From Diorhabda sublineata (lineage: Eukaryota > Arthropoda > Insecta > Coleoptera > Chrysomelidae), in NCBI RefSeq assembly GCF_026230105.1, contig NW_026614266.1, forward strand, positions 62,001-126,000: a DNA stretch of 64,000 nucleotides, in the 5' to 3' direction. Each line of letters opens with the position of its first letter. Positions within the stretch are counted from its first letter, which is position 1. This document shows, one piece after another, positions 25,979 through 39,771 of the stretch. The notes under the pieces were generated by a model. It was given only the letters and a program-made list of their open reading frames with translations. It searched no databases and was not told where the DNA came from. The position numbers and the translations under genes are program-made.

Positions 25979-26859
25979 ATGGATGTTAATCGACGATATC
26001 TGACAAAGTTAGATGCAAACTCTCTCGAATATATGAGAAATGTTGAAATTCGACTTCAAATTAGGAAGATAGACTTTGAAAATTTTCAATCAACACAAAG
26101 TGACAGTCGACCTCAATTGGCTTCAATAGATGTTAATCGACGATATCTGACAAAGTTAGATGCAGACTCTCTCAAATATATAAGAAATGTTGAAATTCGA
26201 CTTCAAATTAGGAAGATAGACTTTGAAATTTTCAATCAACACAAAGTGACAGTAGACCTCAATGGGCTTCAATGGATGTTAATCGACGATATCTGACAAA
26301 GATAGATGCAAACTCTCTCAAATATATGAGAAATGTTGAAATTCGACTTCAAATTAGAAAGATAGACTTTGAAAATTTTCAATCAACACAAAGTGACAGT
26401 TGACCTCAATGGACCTCAATGGATGTTAATCGCGTATATCTGACAAAGTTAGATGCAAACTCACTCAAATATATGAGGAATGTTGGAATTCGACTCAATA
26501 TTAGGAAGATAGACTTTGAAAATTTTCAATCAACACAAATTGACAATCGACCTCAATGGGCTTCAGTGGATGTTAATCGACGATATCTGACAAAGTTTGA
26601 TGCAAACTCTCTCAAATATATGAGAAATGTTGAAATTCGACTTCAAATTAGGAAGAGAGACTTTGAAAATTTTCAATGAACACAAATTGACAATCGACCT
26701 CAATGGGCTTCAGTGGATGTTAATCGCCTATATCTGACAAAGTTAGATGCAAACTCTCTCAAATATATAAGAAATGTTGAAATTCGACTTCAAATTAGGA
26801 AGATAGACTTTAAAAATTTTCAATCAAAACAAAGTGACAGTTGACCTCAATGGACTTCA
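25979..26859 (+). repeat. Hexamer derived from the 10-mer (881 bp)
   Basis: Order: E, D146, a fused unit, Vg, F, K. The unit at 26,272 begins as an I monomer (AAAGATAGATGC) and ends as the 10-mer's F monomer (AAATATATGAG, ATTAGAAAG). Four monomers of the 10-mer are therefore missing. A private change, CGACTCAATATTAGG, sits in the Vg monomer near 26,490. Confidence 0.85.
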
Positions 26860-29800
26860 ATGGATGTTAATCGACGATATCTGACAAAGTTAGATGCAAA
26901 CTCTCTCGAATATATGAGAAATGTTGAAATTCGACTTCAAATTAGGAAGATAGACTTTGAAAATTTTCAATCAACACAAAGTGACAGTCGACCTCAATTG
27001 GCTTCAATAGATGTTAATCGACGATATCTGACAAAGTTAGATGCAGACTCTCTCAAATATATAAGGAATGTTGAAATTCGACTTCAAATTAGGAAGATAG
27101 ACTTTGAAATTTTCAATCAACACAAAGTGACAGTAGACCTCAATGGGCTTCAATGGATGTTAATCGACGATATCTGACAAAGATAGATGCAAACTCTCTC
27201 AAATATATAAGAAATGTTGAAATTCGACTTCAAATTAGGAAGATAGACTTTGAAAATTTTCAATCAACACAAATTGACAATCGACCTCAATGGGCTTCAA
27301 TGGATGTTAATCGCCTATATCTGACAAAGTTAGATGCAAACTCACTCAAATGTATAAGAAATGTTGAAATTCGACTTCAAATTAGGAAGATAGACTTTGA
27401 AATTTTCAATCAACACAAAGTGACAGTAGACCTCAATGGGCTTCAATGGAAGTTAATCGACGATATCTGACAAAGATAGATGCAAACTCTCTCAAATATA
27501 TAAGAAATGTTGAAATTCGACTTCAAATTAGGAAGATAGACTTTGAAATTTTCAATCAACACAAAGTGACAGTAGACCTCAATGGGCTTCAATGGAAGTT
27601 AATCGACGATATCTGACAAAGATAGATGCAAACTCACTCAAATATATAAGAAATGTTGAAATTTGACTTCAAATTAGGGAGATAGACTTTAAAAATTTTC
27701 AATCAACACAAAGTGACAGTCGACCTCAATGGGCTTCAATGGATGTTAATCGCCTATATCTGACAAAGTTAGATGCAAACTCACTCAAATATATAAGAAA
27801 TGTTGAAATTCGACTTCAAATTAGGAAGATAGACTTTGAAAATTTTCAATCAACACAAAGTGACAGTTGACTTCAATTGGCTTTAGTAGATGTTAATCGA
27901 CGATATCTGACAAAGTTAGATGCAAACTCTCTCAAATATATAAGAAATGTTGAAATTCGACTTCAAATTAGGAAGATAGACTTTGAAAATTTTCAATCAA
28001 CACAAAGTGACAGTCGACCTCAATTGGCTTCAATAGATGTTAATCGACGATATCTGACAAAGTTAGATGCAGACTCTCTCAAATATATAAGAAATGTTGA
28101 AATTCGACTTCAAATTAGGAAGATAGACTTTGAAATTTTCAATCAACACAAAGTGACAGTAGACCTCAATGGGCTTCAATGGATGTTAATCGACGATATC
28201 TGACAAAGATAGATGCAAACTCTCTCAAATATATAAGAAATGTTGAAATTCGACTTCAAATTAGGAAGATAGACTTTGAAAATTTTCAATCAACACAAAT
28301 TGACAATCGACCTCAATGGGCTTCAATGGATGTTCATCGCCTATATCTGACAAAGTTAGATGCAAACTCACTCAAATATATAAGAAATGTTGAAATTCGA
28401 CTTCAAATTAGGAAGATAGACTTTGAAAATTTTCAATCAACACAAATTGACAATCGACCTCAATGGGCTTCAATGGATGTTAATCGCCTATATCTGACAA
28501 AGTTAGATGCAAACTCACTCAAATGTATAAGAAATGTTGAAATTCGACTTCAAATTAGGAAGATAGACTTTGAAATTTTCAATCAACACAAAGTGACAGT
28601 AGACCTCAATGGGCTTCAATGGAAGTTAATCGACGATATCTGACAAAGATAGATGCAAACTCTCTCAAATATATAAGAAATGTTGAAATTCGACTTCAAA
28701 TTAGGAAGATAGACTTTGAAATTTTCAATCAACACAAAGTGACAGTAGACCTCAATGGGCTTCAATGGAAGTTAATCGACGATATCTGACAAAGATAGAT
28801 GCAAACTCACTCAAATATATAAGAAATGTTGAAATTTGACTTCAAATTAGGGAGATAGACTTTAAAAATTTTCAATCAACACAAAGTGACAGTCGACCTC
28901 AATGGGCTTCAATGGATGTTAATCGCCTATATCTGACAAAGTTAGATGCAAACTCACTCAAATATATAAGAAATGTTGAAATTCGACTTCAAATTAGGAA
29001 GATAGACTTTGAAAATTTTCAATCAACACAAAGTGACAGTTGACTTCAATTGGCTTTAGTAGATGTTAATCGACGATATCTGACAAAGTTAGATGCAAAC
29101 TCTCTCAAATATATAAGAAATGTTGAAATTCGACTTCAAATTAGGAAGATAGACTTTGAAAATTTTCAATCAACACAAAGTGTCAGTTGACCTCAATGGA
29201 CTTCAATGGATGTTAATCGCGTATATCTGACAAAGTTAGATGCAAACACACTCAAATATATGAGAAATGTTGAAATTCGACTTCAAATTAGGAAGATAGA
29301 CTTTGAAAATTTTCAATCAACACAAATTGACAATCGACCTCAATGGGCTTCAGTGGATGTTAATCGACGATATCTGACAAAGTTAGATGCGAACTCACTC
29401 AAATATATGAGAAATGTTGAAATTCGACTTCAAATTAGGAAGATAGACTTTGAAAATTTTCAATCAACACAAAGTGACAGTTGACCTCAATGGACCTCAA
29501 TGGATGTTAATCGCGTATATCTGACAAAGTTAGATGCAAACTCACTCAAATATATGAGGAATGTTGGAATTCGACTTCATATTAGGAAGATAGACTTTGA
29601 AAATTTTCAATCAACACAAATTGACAATCGACCTCAATGGGCTTCAGTGGATGTTAATCGACGATATCTGACAAAGTTTGATGCAAACTCTCTCAAATAT
29701 ATGAGAAATGTTGAAATTCGACTTCAAATTAGGAAGAGAGACTTTGAAAATTTTCAATGAACACAAATTGACAATCGACCTCAATGGGCTTCAGTGGATG

Positions 29801-30528
29801 TTAATCGCCTATATCTGACAAAGTTAGATGCAAACTCTCTCAAATATATAAGAAATGTTGAAATTCGACTTCAAATTAGGAAGATAGACTTTGAAAATTT
29901 TCAATCAACACAAATTGACAATCGACCTCAATGGGCTTCAGTGGATGTTAATCGACGATATCTGACAAAGTTAGATGCGAACTCACTCAAATATATGAGA
30001 AATGTTGAAATTCGACTTCAAATTAGGAAGATAGACTTTGAAAATTTTCAATCAACACAAAGTGACAGTTGACCTCAATGGACCTCAATGGATGTTAATC
30101 GCGTATATCTGACAAAGTTAGATGCAAACTCACTCAAATATATGAGGAATGTTGGAATTCGACTTCATATTAGGAAGATAGACTTTGAAAATTTTCAATC
30201 AACACAAATTGACAATCGACCTCAATGGGCTTCAGTGGATGTTAATCGACGATATCTGACAAAGTTTGATGCAAACTCTCTCAAATATATGAGAAATGTT
30301 GAAATTCGACTTCAAATTAGGAAGAGAGACTTTGAAAATTTTCAATGAACACAAATTGACAATCGACCTCAATGGGCTTCAGTGGATGTTAATCGCCTAT
30401 ATCTGACAAAGTTAGATGCAAACTCTCTCAAATATATAAGAAATGTTGAAATTCGACTTCAAATTAGGAAGATAGACTTTAAAAATTTTCAATCAAAACA
30501 TAGTGACAGTTGACCTCAATGGACCTCA
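26860..30528 (+). repeat. Mixed 15-mer-like region with 7/8-mer and tetramer patches
   Basis: The order D, I, (H), L146, I146, I, L, R occurs at 27,007 without H and at 28,033 with H. Both copies share CAAATGTATAAG in the L146 unit (near 27,350 and 28,523). The R unit at 27,886 joins directly to D at 28,033, a junction not seen in the reference 15-mer. At the right, R-Vg-F-L (29,353-29,940) is followed by R-Vg-F-K (29,941-30,528), a 588-bp tetramer pair. Confidence 0.82.
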
Positions 30529-31995
30529 ATGGATGTTAATCGACGATATCTGACAAAGTTAGATGCAAACTCTCTCGTATATATGAGAAATGTTGAAATT
30601 CGACTTCAAATTAGGAAGATAGACTTTGAAAATTTTCAATCAACACAAAGTGACAGTCGACCTCAATTGGCTTCAATAGATGTTAATCGACGATATCTGA
30701 CAAAGTTAGATGCAGACTCTCTCAAATATATAAGAAATGTTGAAATTCGACTTCAAATTAGGAAGATAGACTTTGAAATTTTCAATCAACACAAAGTGAC
30801 AGTAGAACTCAATGGGCTTCAATGGATGTTAATCGCCTATATCTGACAAAGTTAGATGCAAACTCACTCAAATATATAAGAAATGTTGAAATTCGACTTC
30901 AAATTAGGAAGATAGACTTTGAAATTTTCAATCAACACAAAGTGACAGTAGACCTCAATGGGCTTCAATGGAAGTTAATCGACGATATCTGACAAAGATA
31001 GATGCAAACTCTCTCAAATATATAAGAAATGTTGAAATTCGACTTCAAATTAGGAAGATAGACTTTGAAATTTTCAATCAACACAAAGTGACAGTAGACC
31101 TCAATGGGCTTCAATGGAAGTTAATCGACGATATCTGACAAAGATAGATGCAAACTCACTCAAATATATAAGAAATGTTGAAATTCGACTTCAAATTAGG
31201 GAGATAGACTTTGAAAATTTTCAATCAACACAAATTGACAATCGACCTCAATGGGCTTCAGTGGATGTTAATCGACGATATCTGACAAAGTTAGATGCGA
31301 ACTCACTCAAATATATGAGAAATGTTGAAATTCGACTTCAAATTAGGAAGATAGACTTTAAAAATTTTCGATCAACACAAAGTGACAGTTGACCTCAATG
31401 GGCTTCAGTGGATGTTAATCGACGATATCTGACAAAGTTTGATGCAAACTCTCTCAAATATATGAGAAATGTTGAAATTCGACTTCAAATTAGAAAGATA
31501 GACTTTGAAAATTTTCAATCAACACAAAGTGACAGTTGACCTCAATGGACCTCAATGGATGTTAATCGCGTATATCTGACAAAGTTAGATGCAAATTCAC
31601 TCAAATATATGAGGAATGTTGGAATTCGACTTCATATTAGGAAGATAGACTTTGAAAATTTTCAATCAACACAAATTGACAATCGACCTCAATGGGCTTC
31701 AGTGGATGTTAATCGACGATATCTGACAAAGTTTGATGCAAACTCTCTCAAATATATGAGAAATGTTGAAATTCGACTTCAAATTAGGAAGAGAGACTTT
31801 GAAAATTTTCAATGAACACAAATTGACAATCGACCTCAATGGGCTTCAGTGGATGTTAATCGCCTATATCTGACAAAGTTAGATGCAAACTCTCTCAAAT
31901 ATATAAGAAATGTTGAAATTCGACTTCAAATTAGGAAGATAGACTTTAAAAATTTTCAATCAAAACAAAGTGACAGTTGACCTCAATGGACTTCA
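30529..31995 (+). repeat. 10-mer higher-order repeat, second full copy (1,467 bp)
   Basis: Same ten-monomer order as 24,512-25,978. Its E monomer reads CTCTCGTATAT instead of CTCTCGAATAT, and the K unit just upstream has CAAAACATAG. Its D monomer ends AGTAGAACTC, shared with the junction at about 35,056 and with 24,785. The right part belongs to the large duplication starting near 30,801. Confidence 0.86.
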
Positions 31996-34900
31996 ATGGA
32001 TGTTAATCGACGATATCTGACAAAGTTAGATGCAAACTCTCTCGAATATATGAGAAATGTTGAAATTCGACTTCAAATTAGGAAGATAGACTTTGAAAAT
32101 TTTCAATCAACACAAAGTGACAGTCGACCTCAATTGGCTTCAATAGATGTTAATCGACGATATCTGACAAAGTTAGATGCAGACTCTCTCAAATATATAA
32201 GAAATGTTGAAATTCGACTTCAAATTAGGAAGATAGACTTTGAAATTTTCAATCAACACAAAGTGACAGTAGACCTCAATGGGCTTCAATGGATGTTAAT
32301 CGCCTATATCTGACAAAGTTAGATGCAAACTCACTCAAATATATAAGAAATGTTGAAATTCGACTTCAAATTAGGAAGATAGACTTTGAAATTTTCAATC
32401 AACACAAAGTGACAGTAGACCTCAATGGGCTTCAATGGAAGTTAATCGACGATATCTGACAAAGATAGATGCAAACTCTCTCAAATATATAAGAAATGTT
32501 GAAATTCGACTTCAAATTAGGAAGATAGACTTTGAAATTTTCAATCAACACAAAGTGACAGTAGACCTCAATGGGCTTCAATGGAAGTTAATCGACGATA
32601 TCTGACAAAGATAGATGCAAACTCACTCAAATATATAAGAAATGTTGAAATTCGACTTCAAATTAGGGAGATAGACTTTGAAAATTTTCAATCAACACAA
32701 ATTGACAATCGACCTCAATGGGCTTCAGTGGATGTTAATCGACGATATCTGACAAAGTTAGATGCGAACTCACTCAAATATATGAGAAATGTTGAAATTC
32801 GACTTCAAATTAGGAAGATAGACTTTAAAAATTTTCGATCAACACAAAGTGACAGTTGACCTCAATGGGCTTCAGTGGATGTTAATCGACGATATCTGAC
32901 AAAGTTTGATGCAAACTCTCTCAAATATATGAGAAATGTTGAAATTCGACTTCAAATTAGAAAGATAGACTTTGAAAATTTTCAATCAACACAAAGTGAC
33001 AGTTGACCTCAATGGACCTCAATGGATGTTAATCGCGTATATCTGACAAAGTTAGATGCAAACTCACTCAAATATATGAGGAATGTTGGAATTCGACTTC
33101 ATATTAGGAAGATAGACTTTGAAAATTTTCAATCAACACAAAGTGTCAGTTGACCTCAATGGACTTCAATGGATGTTAATCGACGATATCTGACAAAGAT
33201 AGATGCAAACTCTCTCAAATATATAAGAAATGTTGAAATTCGACTTCAAATTAGGAAGATAGACTTTGAAAATTTTCAATCAACACAAATTGACAATCGA
33301 CCTCAATGGGCTTCAGTGGATGTTAATCGACGATATCTGACAAAGTTTGATGCAAACTCTCTCAAATATATGAGAAATGTTGAAATTCGACTTCAAATTA
33401 GGAAGAGAGACTTTGAAAATTTTCAATGAACACAAATTGACAATCGACCTCAATGGGCTTCAATGGATGTTCATCGCCTATATCTGACAAAGTTAGATGC
33501 AAACTCACTCAAATATATAAGAAATGTTGAAATTCGACTTCAAATTAGGAAGATAGACTTTGAAAATTTTCAATCAACACAAATTGACAATCGACCTCAA
33601 TGGGCTTCAATGGAAGTTAATCGACGATATCTGACAAAGATAGATGCAAACTCTCTCAAATATATAAGAAATGTTGAAATTCGACTTCAAATTAGGAAGA
33701 TAGACTTTGAAAATTTTCAATCAACACAAAGTGTCAGTTGACCTCAATGGACTTCAATGGATGTTAATCGCGTATATCTGACAAAGTTAGATGCAAACAC
33801 ACTCAAATATATGAGAAATGTTGAAATTTGACTTCAAATTAGGGAGATAGACTTTAAAAATTTTCAATCAACACAAAGTGACAGTCGACCTCAATGGGCT
33901 TCAATGGATGTTAATCGCCCATATCTGACAAAGTTAGATGCAAACTCACTCAAATATATAAGAAATGTTGAAATTCGACTTCAAATTAGGAAGATAGACT
34001 TTGAAAATTTTCAATCAACACAAAGTGACAGTTGACTTCAATTGGCTTCAGTAGATGTTAATCGACGATATCTGACAAAGTTAGATGCAAACTCTCTCAA
34101 ATATATAAGAAATGTTGAAATTCGACTTCAAATTAGGAAGATAGACTTTGAAATTTTCAATCAACACAAAGTGACAGTAGACCTCAATGGGCTTCAATGG
34201 AAGTTAATCGACGATATCTGACAAAGATAGATGCAAACTCACTCAAATATGTAAGAAATGTTGAAATTCGACTTCAAATTAGGAAGATAGACTTTGAAAA
34301 TTTTCAATCAACACAAATTGACAATCGACCTCAATGGGCTTCAGTGGATGTTAATCGACGATATCTGACAAAGTTTGATGCAAACTCTCTCAAATATATA
34401 AGAAATGTTGAAATTCGACTTCAAATTAGGAAGATAGACTTTGAAAATTTTCAATCAACACAAAGTGACAGTCGACCTCAATGGGCTTCAGTGGATGTTA
34501 ATCGACGATATCTGACAAAGTTAGATGCGAACTCACTCAAATATATGAGAAATGATGAAATTCGACTTCAAATTAGGAAGATAGACTTTGAAATTTTCAA
34601 TCAACACAAAGTGACAGTAGACCTCAATGGGCTTCAATGGATGTTAATCGACGATATCTGACAAAGATAGATGCAAACTCTCTCAAATATATAAGAAATG
34701 TTGAAATTCGACTTCAAATTAGTAAGATAGACTTTGAAAATTTTCAATCAACACAAATTGACAATCGACCTCAATGGGCTTCAATGGATGTTAATCGCCT
34801 ATATCTGACAAAGTTAGACGCAAACTTACTCAAATATATAAGAAATGTTGAAATTCGACTTCAAATTAGGAAGATAGACTTTGAAAATTTTCAATCAACA

Positions 34901-35055
34901 CAAATTGACAATCGACCTCAATGGGCTTCAATGGATGTTAATCGCCTATATCTGACAAAGTTAGATGCAAACTCACTCAAATATATAAGAAATGTTGAAA
35001 TTCGACTTCAAATTAGGAAGATAGACTTTGAAATTTTCAATCAACACAAAGTGAC
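30801..35055 (+). repeat. Large tandem duplication B, copy 1 (4,255 bp)
   Basis: Rare variants here recur exactly 4,255 bp to the right: GTAGAACTC at the left edge (30,801 and 35,056), GCAAATTCAC (about 31,591), CGCCCATAT (about 33,916), AAATATGTAAG (about 34,248), GAAATGATGAAATTC (about 34,550), ATTAGTAAG (about 34,720) and TTAGACGCAAACTTAC (about 34,815). The block is 29 monomers. The left breakpoint lies between about 30,730 and 30,801. I checked diagnostic sites rather than every base and saw no mismatch between copies at them. Confidence 0.9.
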
Positions 35056-38000
35056 AGTAGAACTCAATGGGCTTCAATGGATGTTAATCGCCTATATCTG
35101 ACAAAGTTAGATGCAAACTCACTCAAATATATAAGAAATGTTGAAATTCGACTTCAAATTAGGAAGATAGACTTTGAAATTTTCAATCAACACAAAGTGA
35201 CAGTAGACCTCAATGGGCTTCAATGGAAGTTAATCGACGATATCTGACAAAGATAGATGCAAACTCTCTCAAATATATAAGAAATGTTGAAATTCGACTT
35301 CAAATTAGGAAGATAGACTTTGAAATTTTCAATCAACACAAAGTGACAGTAGACCTCAATGGGCTTCAATGGAAGTTAATCGACGATATCTGACAAAGAT
35401 AGATGCAAACTCACTCAAATATATAAGAAATGTTGAAATTCGACTTCAAATTAGGGAGATAGACTTTGAAAATTTTCAATCAACACAAATTGACAATCGA
35501 CCTCAATGGGCTTCAGTGGATGTTAATCGACGATATCTGACAAAGTTAGATGCGAACTCACTCAAATATATGAGAAATGTTGAAATTCGACTTCAAATTA
35601 GGAAGATAGACTTTAAAAATTTTCGATCAACACAAAGTGACAGTTGACCTCAATGGGCTTCAGTGGATGTTAATCGACGATATCTGACAAAGTTTGATGC
35701 AAACTCTCTCAAATATATGAGAAATGTTGAAATTCGACTTCAAATTAGAAAGATAGACTTTGAAAATTTTCAATCAACACAAAGTGACAGTTGACCTCAA
35801 TGGACCTCAATGGATGTTAATCGCGTATATCTGACAAAGTTAGATGCAAATTCACTCAAATATATGAGGAATGTTGGAATTCGACTTCATATTAGGAAGA
35901 TAGACTTTGAAAATTTTCAATCAACACAAATTGACAATCGACCTCAATGGGCTTCAGTGGATGTTAATCGACGATATCTGACAAAGTTTGATGCAAACTC
36001 TCTCAAATATATGAGAAATGTTGAAATTCGACTTCAAATTAGGAAGAGAGACTTTGAAAATTTTCAATGAACACAAATTGACAATCGACCTCAATGGGCT
36101 TCAGTGGATGTTAATCGCCTATATCTGACAAAGTTAGATGCAAACTCTCTCAAATATATAAGAAATGTTGAAATTCGACTTCAAATTAGGAAGATAGACT
36201 TTAAAAATTTTCAATCAAAACAAAGTGACAGTTGACCTCAATGGACTTCAATGGATGTTAATCGACGATATCTGACAAAGTTAGATGCAAACTCTCTCGA
36301 ATATATGAGAAATGTTGAAATTCGACTTCAAATTAGGAAGATAGACTTTGAAAATTTTCAATCAACACAAAGTGACAGTCGACCTCAATTGGCTTCAATA
36401 GATGTTAATCGACGATATCTGACAAAGTTAGATGCAGACTCTCTCAAATATATAAGAAATGTTGAAATTCGACTTCAAATTAGGAAGATAGACTTTGAAA
36501 TTTTCAATCAACACAAAGTGACAGTAGACCTCAATGGGCTTCAATGGATGTTAATCGCCTATATCTGACAAAGTTAGATGCAAACTCACTCAAATATATA
36601 AGAAATGTTGAAATTCGACTTCAAATTAGGAAGATAGACTTTGAAATTTTCAATCAACACAAAGTGACAGTAGACCTCAATGGGCTTCAATGGAAGTTAA
36701 TCGACGATATCTGACAAAGATAGATGCAAACTCTCTCAAATATATAAGAAATGTTGAAATTCGACTTCAAATTAGGAAGATAGACTTTGAAATTTTCAAT
36801 CAACACAAAGTGACAGTAGACCTCAATGGGCTTCAATGGAAGTTAATCGACGATATCTGACAAAGATAGATGCAAACTCACTCAAATATATAAGAAATGT
36901 TGAAATTCGACTTCAAATTAGGGAGATAGACTTTGAAAATTTTCAATCAACACAAATTGACAATCGACCTCAATGGGCTTCAGTGGATGTTAATCGACGA
37001 TATCTGACAAAGTTAGATGCGAACTCACTCAAATATATGAGAAATGTTGAAATTCGACTTCAAATTAGGAAGATAGACTTTAAAAATTTTCGATCAACAC
37101 AAAGTGACAGTTGACCTCAATGGGCTTCAGTGGATGTTAATCGACGATATCTGACAAAGTTTGATGCAAACTCTCTCAAATATATGAGAAATGTTGAAAT
37201 TCGACTTCAAATTAGAAAGATAGACTTTGAAAATTTTCAATCAACACAAAGTGACAGTTGACCTCAATGGACCTCAATGGATGTTAATCGCGTATATCTG
37301 ACAAAGTTAGATGCAAACTCACTCAAATATATGAGGAATGTTGGAATTCGACTTCATATTAGGAAGATAGACTTTGAAAATTTTCAATCAACACAAAGTG
37401 TCAGTTGACCTCAATGGACTTCAATGGATGTTAATCGACGATATCTGACAAAGATAGATGCAAACTCTCTCAAATATATAAGAAATGTTGAAATTCGACT
37501 TCAAATTAGGAAGATAGACTTTGAAAATTTTCAATCAACACAAATTGACAATCGACCTCAATGGGCTTCAGTGGATGTTAATCGACGATATCTGACAAAG
37601 TTTGATGCAAACTCTCTCAAATATATGAGAAATGTTGAAATTCGACTTCAAATTAGGAAGAGAGACTTTGAAAATTTTCAATGAACACAAATTGACAATC
37701 GACCTCAATGGGCTTCAATGGATGTTCATCGCCTATATCTGACAAAGTTAGATGCAAACTCACTCAAATATATAAGAAATGTTGAAATTCGACTTCAAAT
37801 TAGGAAGATAGACTTTGAAAATTTTCAATCAACACAAATTGACAATCGACCTCAATGGGCTTCAATGGAAGTTAATCGACGATATCTGACAAAGATAGAT
37901 GCAAACTCTCTCAAATATATAAGAAATGTTGAAATTCGACTTCAAATTAGGAAGATAGACTTTGAAAATTTTCAATCAACACAAAGTGTCAGTTGACCTC

Positions 38001-39310
38001 AATGGACTTCAATGGATGTTAATCGCGTATATCTGACAAAGTTAGATGCAAACACACTCAAATATATGAGAAATGTTGAAATTTGACTTCAAATTAGGGA
38101 GATAGACTTTAAAAATTTTCAATCAACACAAAGTGACAGTCGACCTCAATGGGCTTCAATGGATGTTAATCGCCCATATCTGACAAAGTTAGATGCAAAC
38201 TCACTCAAATATATAAGAAATGTTGAAATTCGACTTCAAATTAGGAAGATAGACTTTGAAAATTTTCAATCAACACAAAGTGACAGTTGACTTCAATTGG
38301 CTTCAGTAGATGTTAATCGACGATATCTGACAAAGTTAGATGCAAACTCTCTCAAATATATAAGAAATGTTGAAATTCGACTTCAAATTAGGAAGATAGA
38401 CTTTGAAATTTTCAATCAACACAAAGTGACAGTAGACCTCAATGGGCTTCAATGGAAGTTAATCGACGATATCTGACAAAGATAGATGCAAACTCACTCA
38501 AATATGTAAGAAATGTTGAAATTCGACTTCAAATTAGGAAGATAGACTTTGAAAATTTTCAATCAACACAAATTGACAATCGACCTCAATGGGCTTCAGT
38601 GGATGTTAATCGACGATATCTGACAAAGTTTGATGCAAACTCTCTCAAATATATAAGAAATGTTGAAATTCGACTTCAAATTAGGAAGATAGACTTTGAA
38701 AATTTTCAATCAACACAAAGTGACAGTCGACCTCAATGGGCTTCAGTGGATGTTAATCGACGATATCTGACAAAGTTAGATGCGAACTCACTCAAATATA
38801 TGAGAAATGATGAAATTCGACTTCAAATTAGGAAGATAGACTTTGAAATTTTCAATCAACACAAAGTGACAGTAGACCTCAATGGGCTTCAATGGATGTT
38901 AATCGACGATATCTGACAAAGATAGATGCAAACTCTCTCAAATATATAAGAAATGTTGAAATTCGACTTCAAATTAGTAAGATAGACTTTGAAAATTTTC
39001 AATCAACACAAATTGACAATCGACCTCAATGGGCTTCAATGGATGTTAATCGCCTATATCTGACAAAGTTAGACGCAAACTTACTCAAATATATAAGAAA
39101 TGTTGAAATTCGACTTCAAATTAGGAAGATAGACTTTGAAAATTTTCAATCAACACAAATTGACAATCGACCTCAATGGGCTTCAATGGATGTTAATCGC
39201 CTATATCTGACAAAGTTAGATGCAAACTCACTCAAATATATAAGAAATGTTGAAATTCGACTTCAAATTAGGAAGATAGACTTTGAAATTTTCAATCAAC
39301 ACAAAGTGAC
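35056..39310 (+). repeat. Large tandem duplication B, copy 2 (4,255 bp)
   Basis: Directly abuts copy 1 and carries the same private variants in the same order, for example CGCCCATAT near 38,171 and TTAGACGCAAACTTAC near 39,070. The end is placed where the short L monomer reads CAGTAGACC (39,316) while copy 1 reads CAGTAGAAC (35,061). Beyond it the sequences differ, with ATGGAAGTT here against ATGGATGTT there. Confidence 0.9.
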
Positions 39311-39771
39311 AGTAGACCTCAATGGGCTTCAATGGAAGTTAATCGACGATATCTGACAAAGATAGATGCAAACTCTCTCAAATATATAAGAAATGTTGAA
39401 ATTCGACTTCAAATTAGGAAGATAGACTTTGAAATTTTCAATCAACACAAAGTGACAGTCGACCTCAATTGGCTTCAGTAGATGTTAATCGACGATATCT
39501 GACAAAGTTAGATGCAAACTCTCTCAATTATATAAGAAATGTTGAAATTCGACTTCTAATTAGGAAGATAGACTTTGAAAATTTTCAATCAACACAAATT
39601 GACAATCGACCTCAATGGGCTTCAGTGGATGTTAATCGACGATATCTGACAAAGTTAGATGCGAACTCACTCAAATATATGAGAAATGTTGAAATTAGAC
39701 TTCAAATTAGGAAGATAGACTTTAAAAATTTTCGATCAACACAAAGTGACAGTTGACCTCAATGGACTTCA

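Noticed and set aside
30801..39310. Composite transposon or segmental gene duplication.
   Set aside because: The duplicated DNA is only satellite monomers, with no terminal repeats, target-site duplications or coding content. Unequal exchange explains it.
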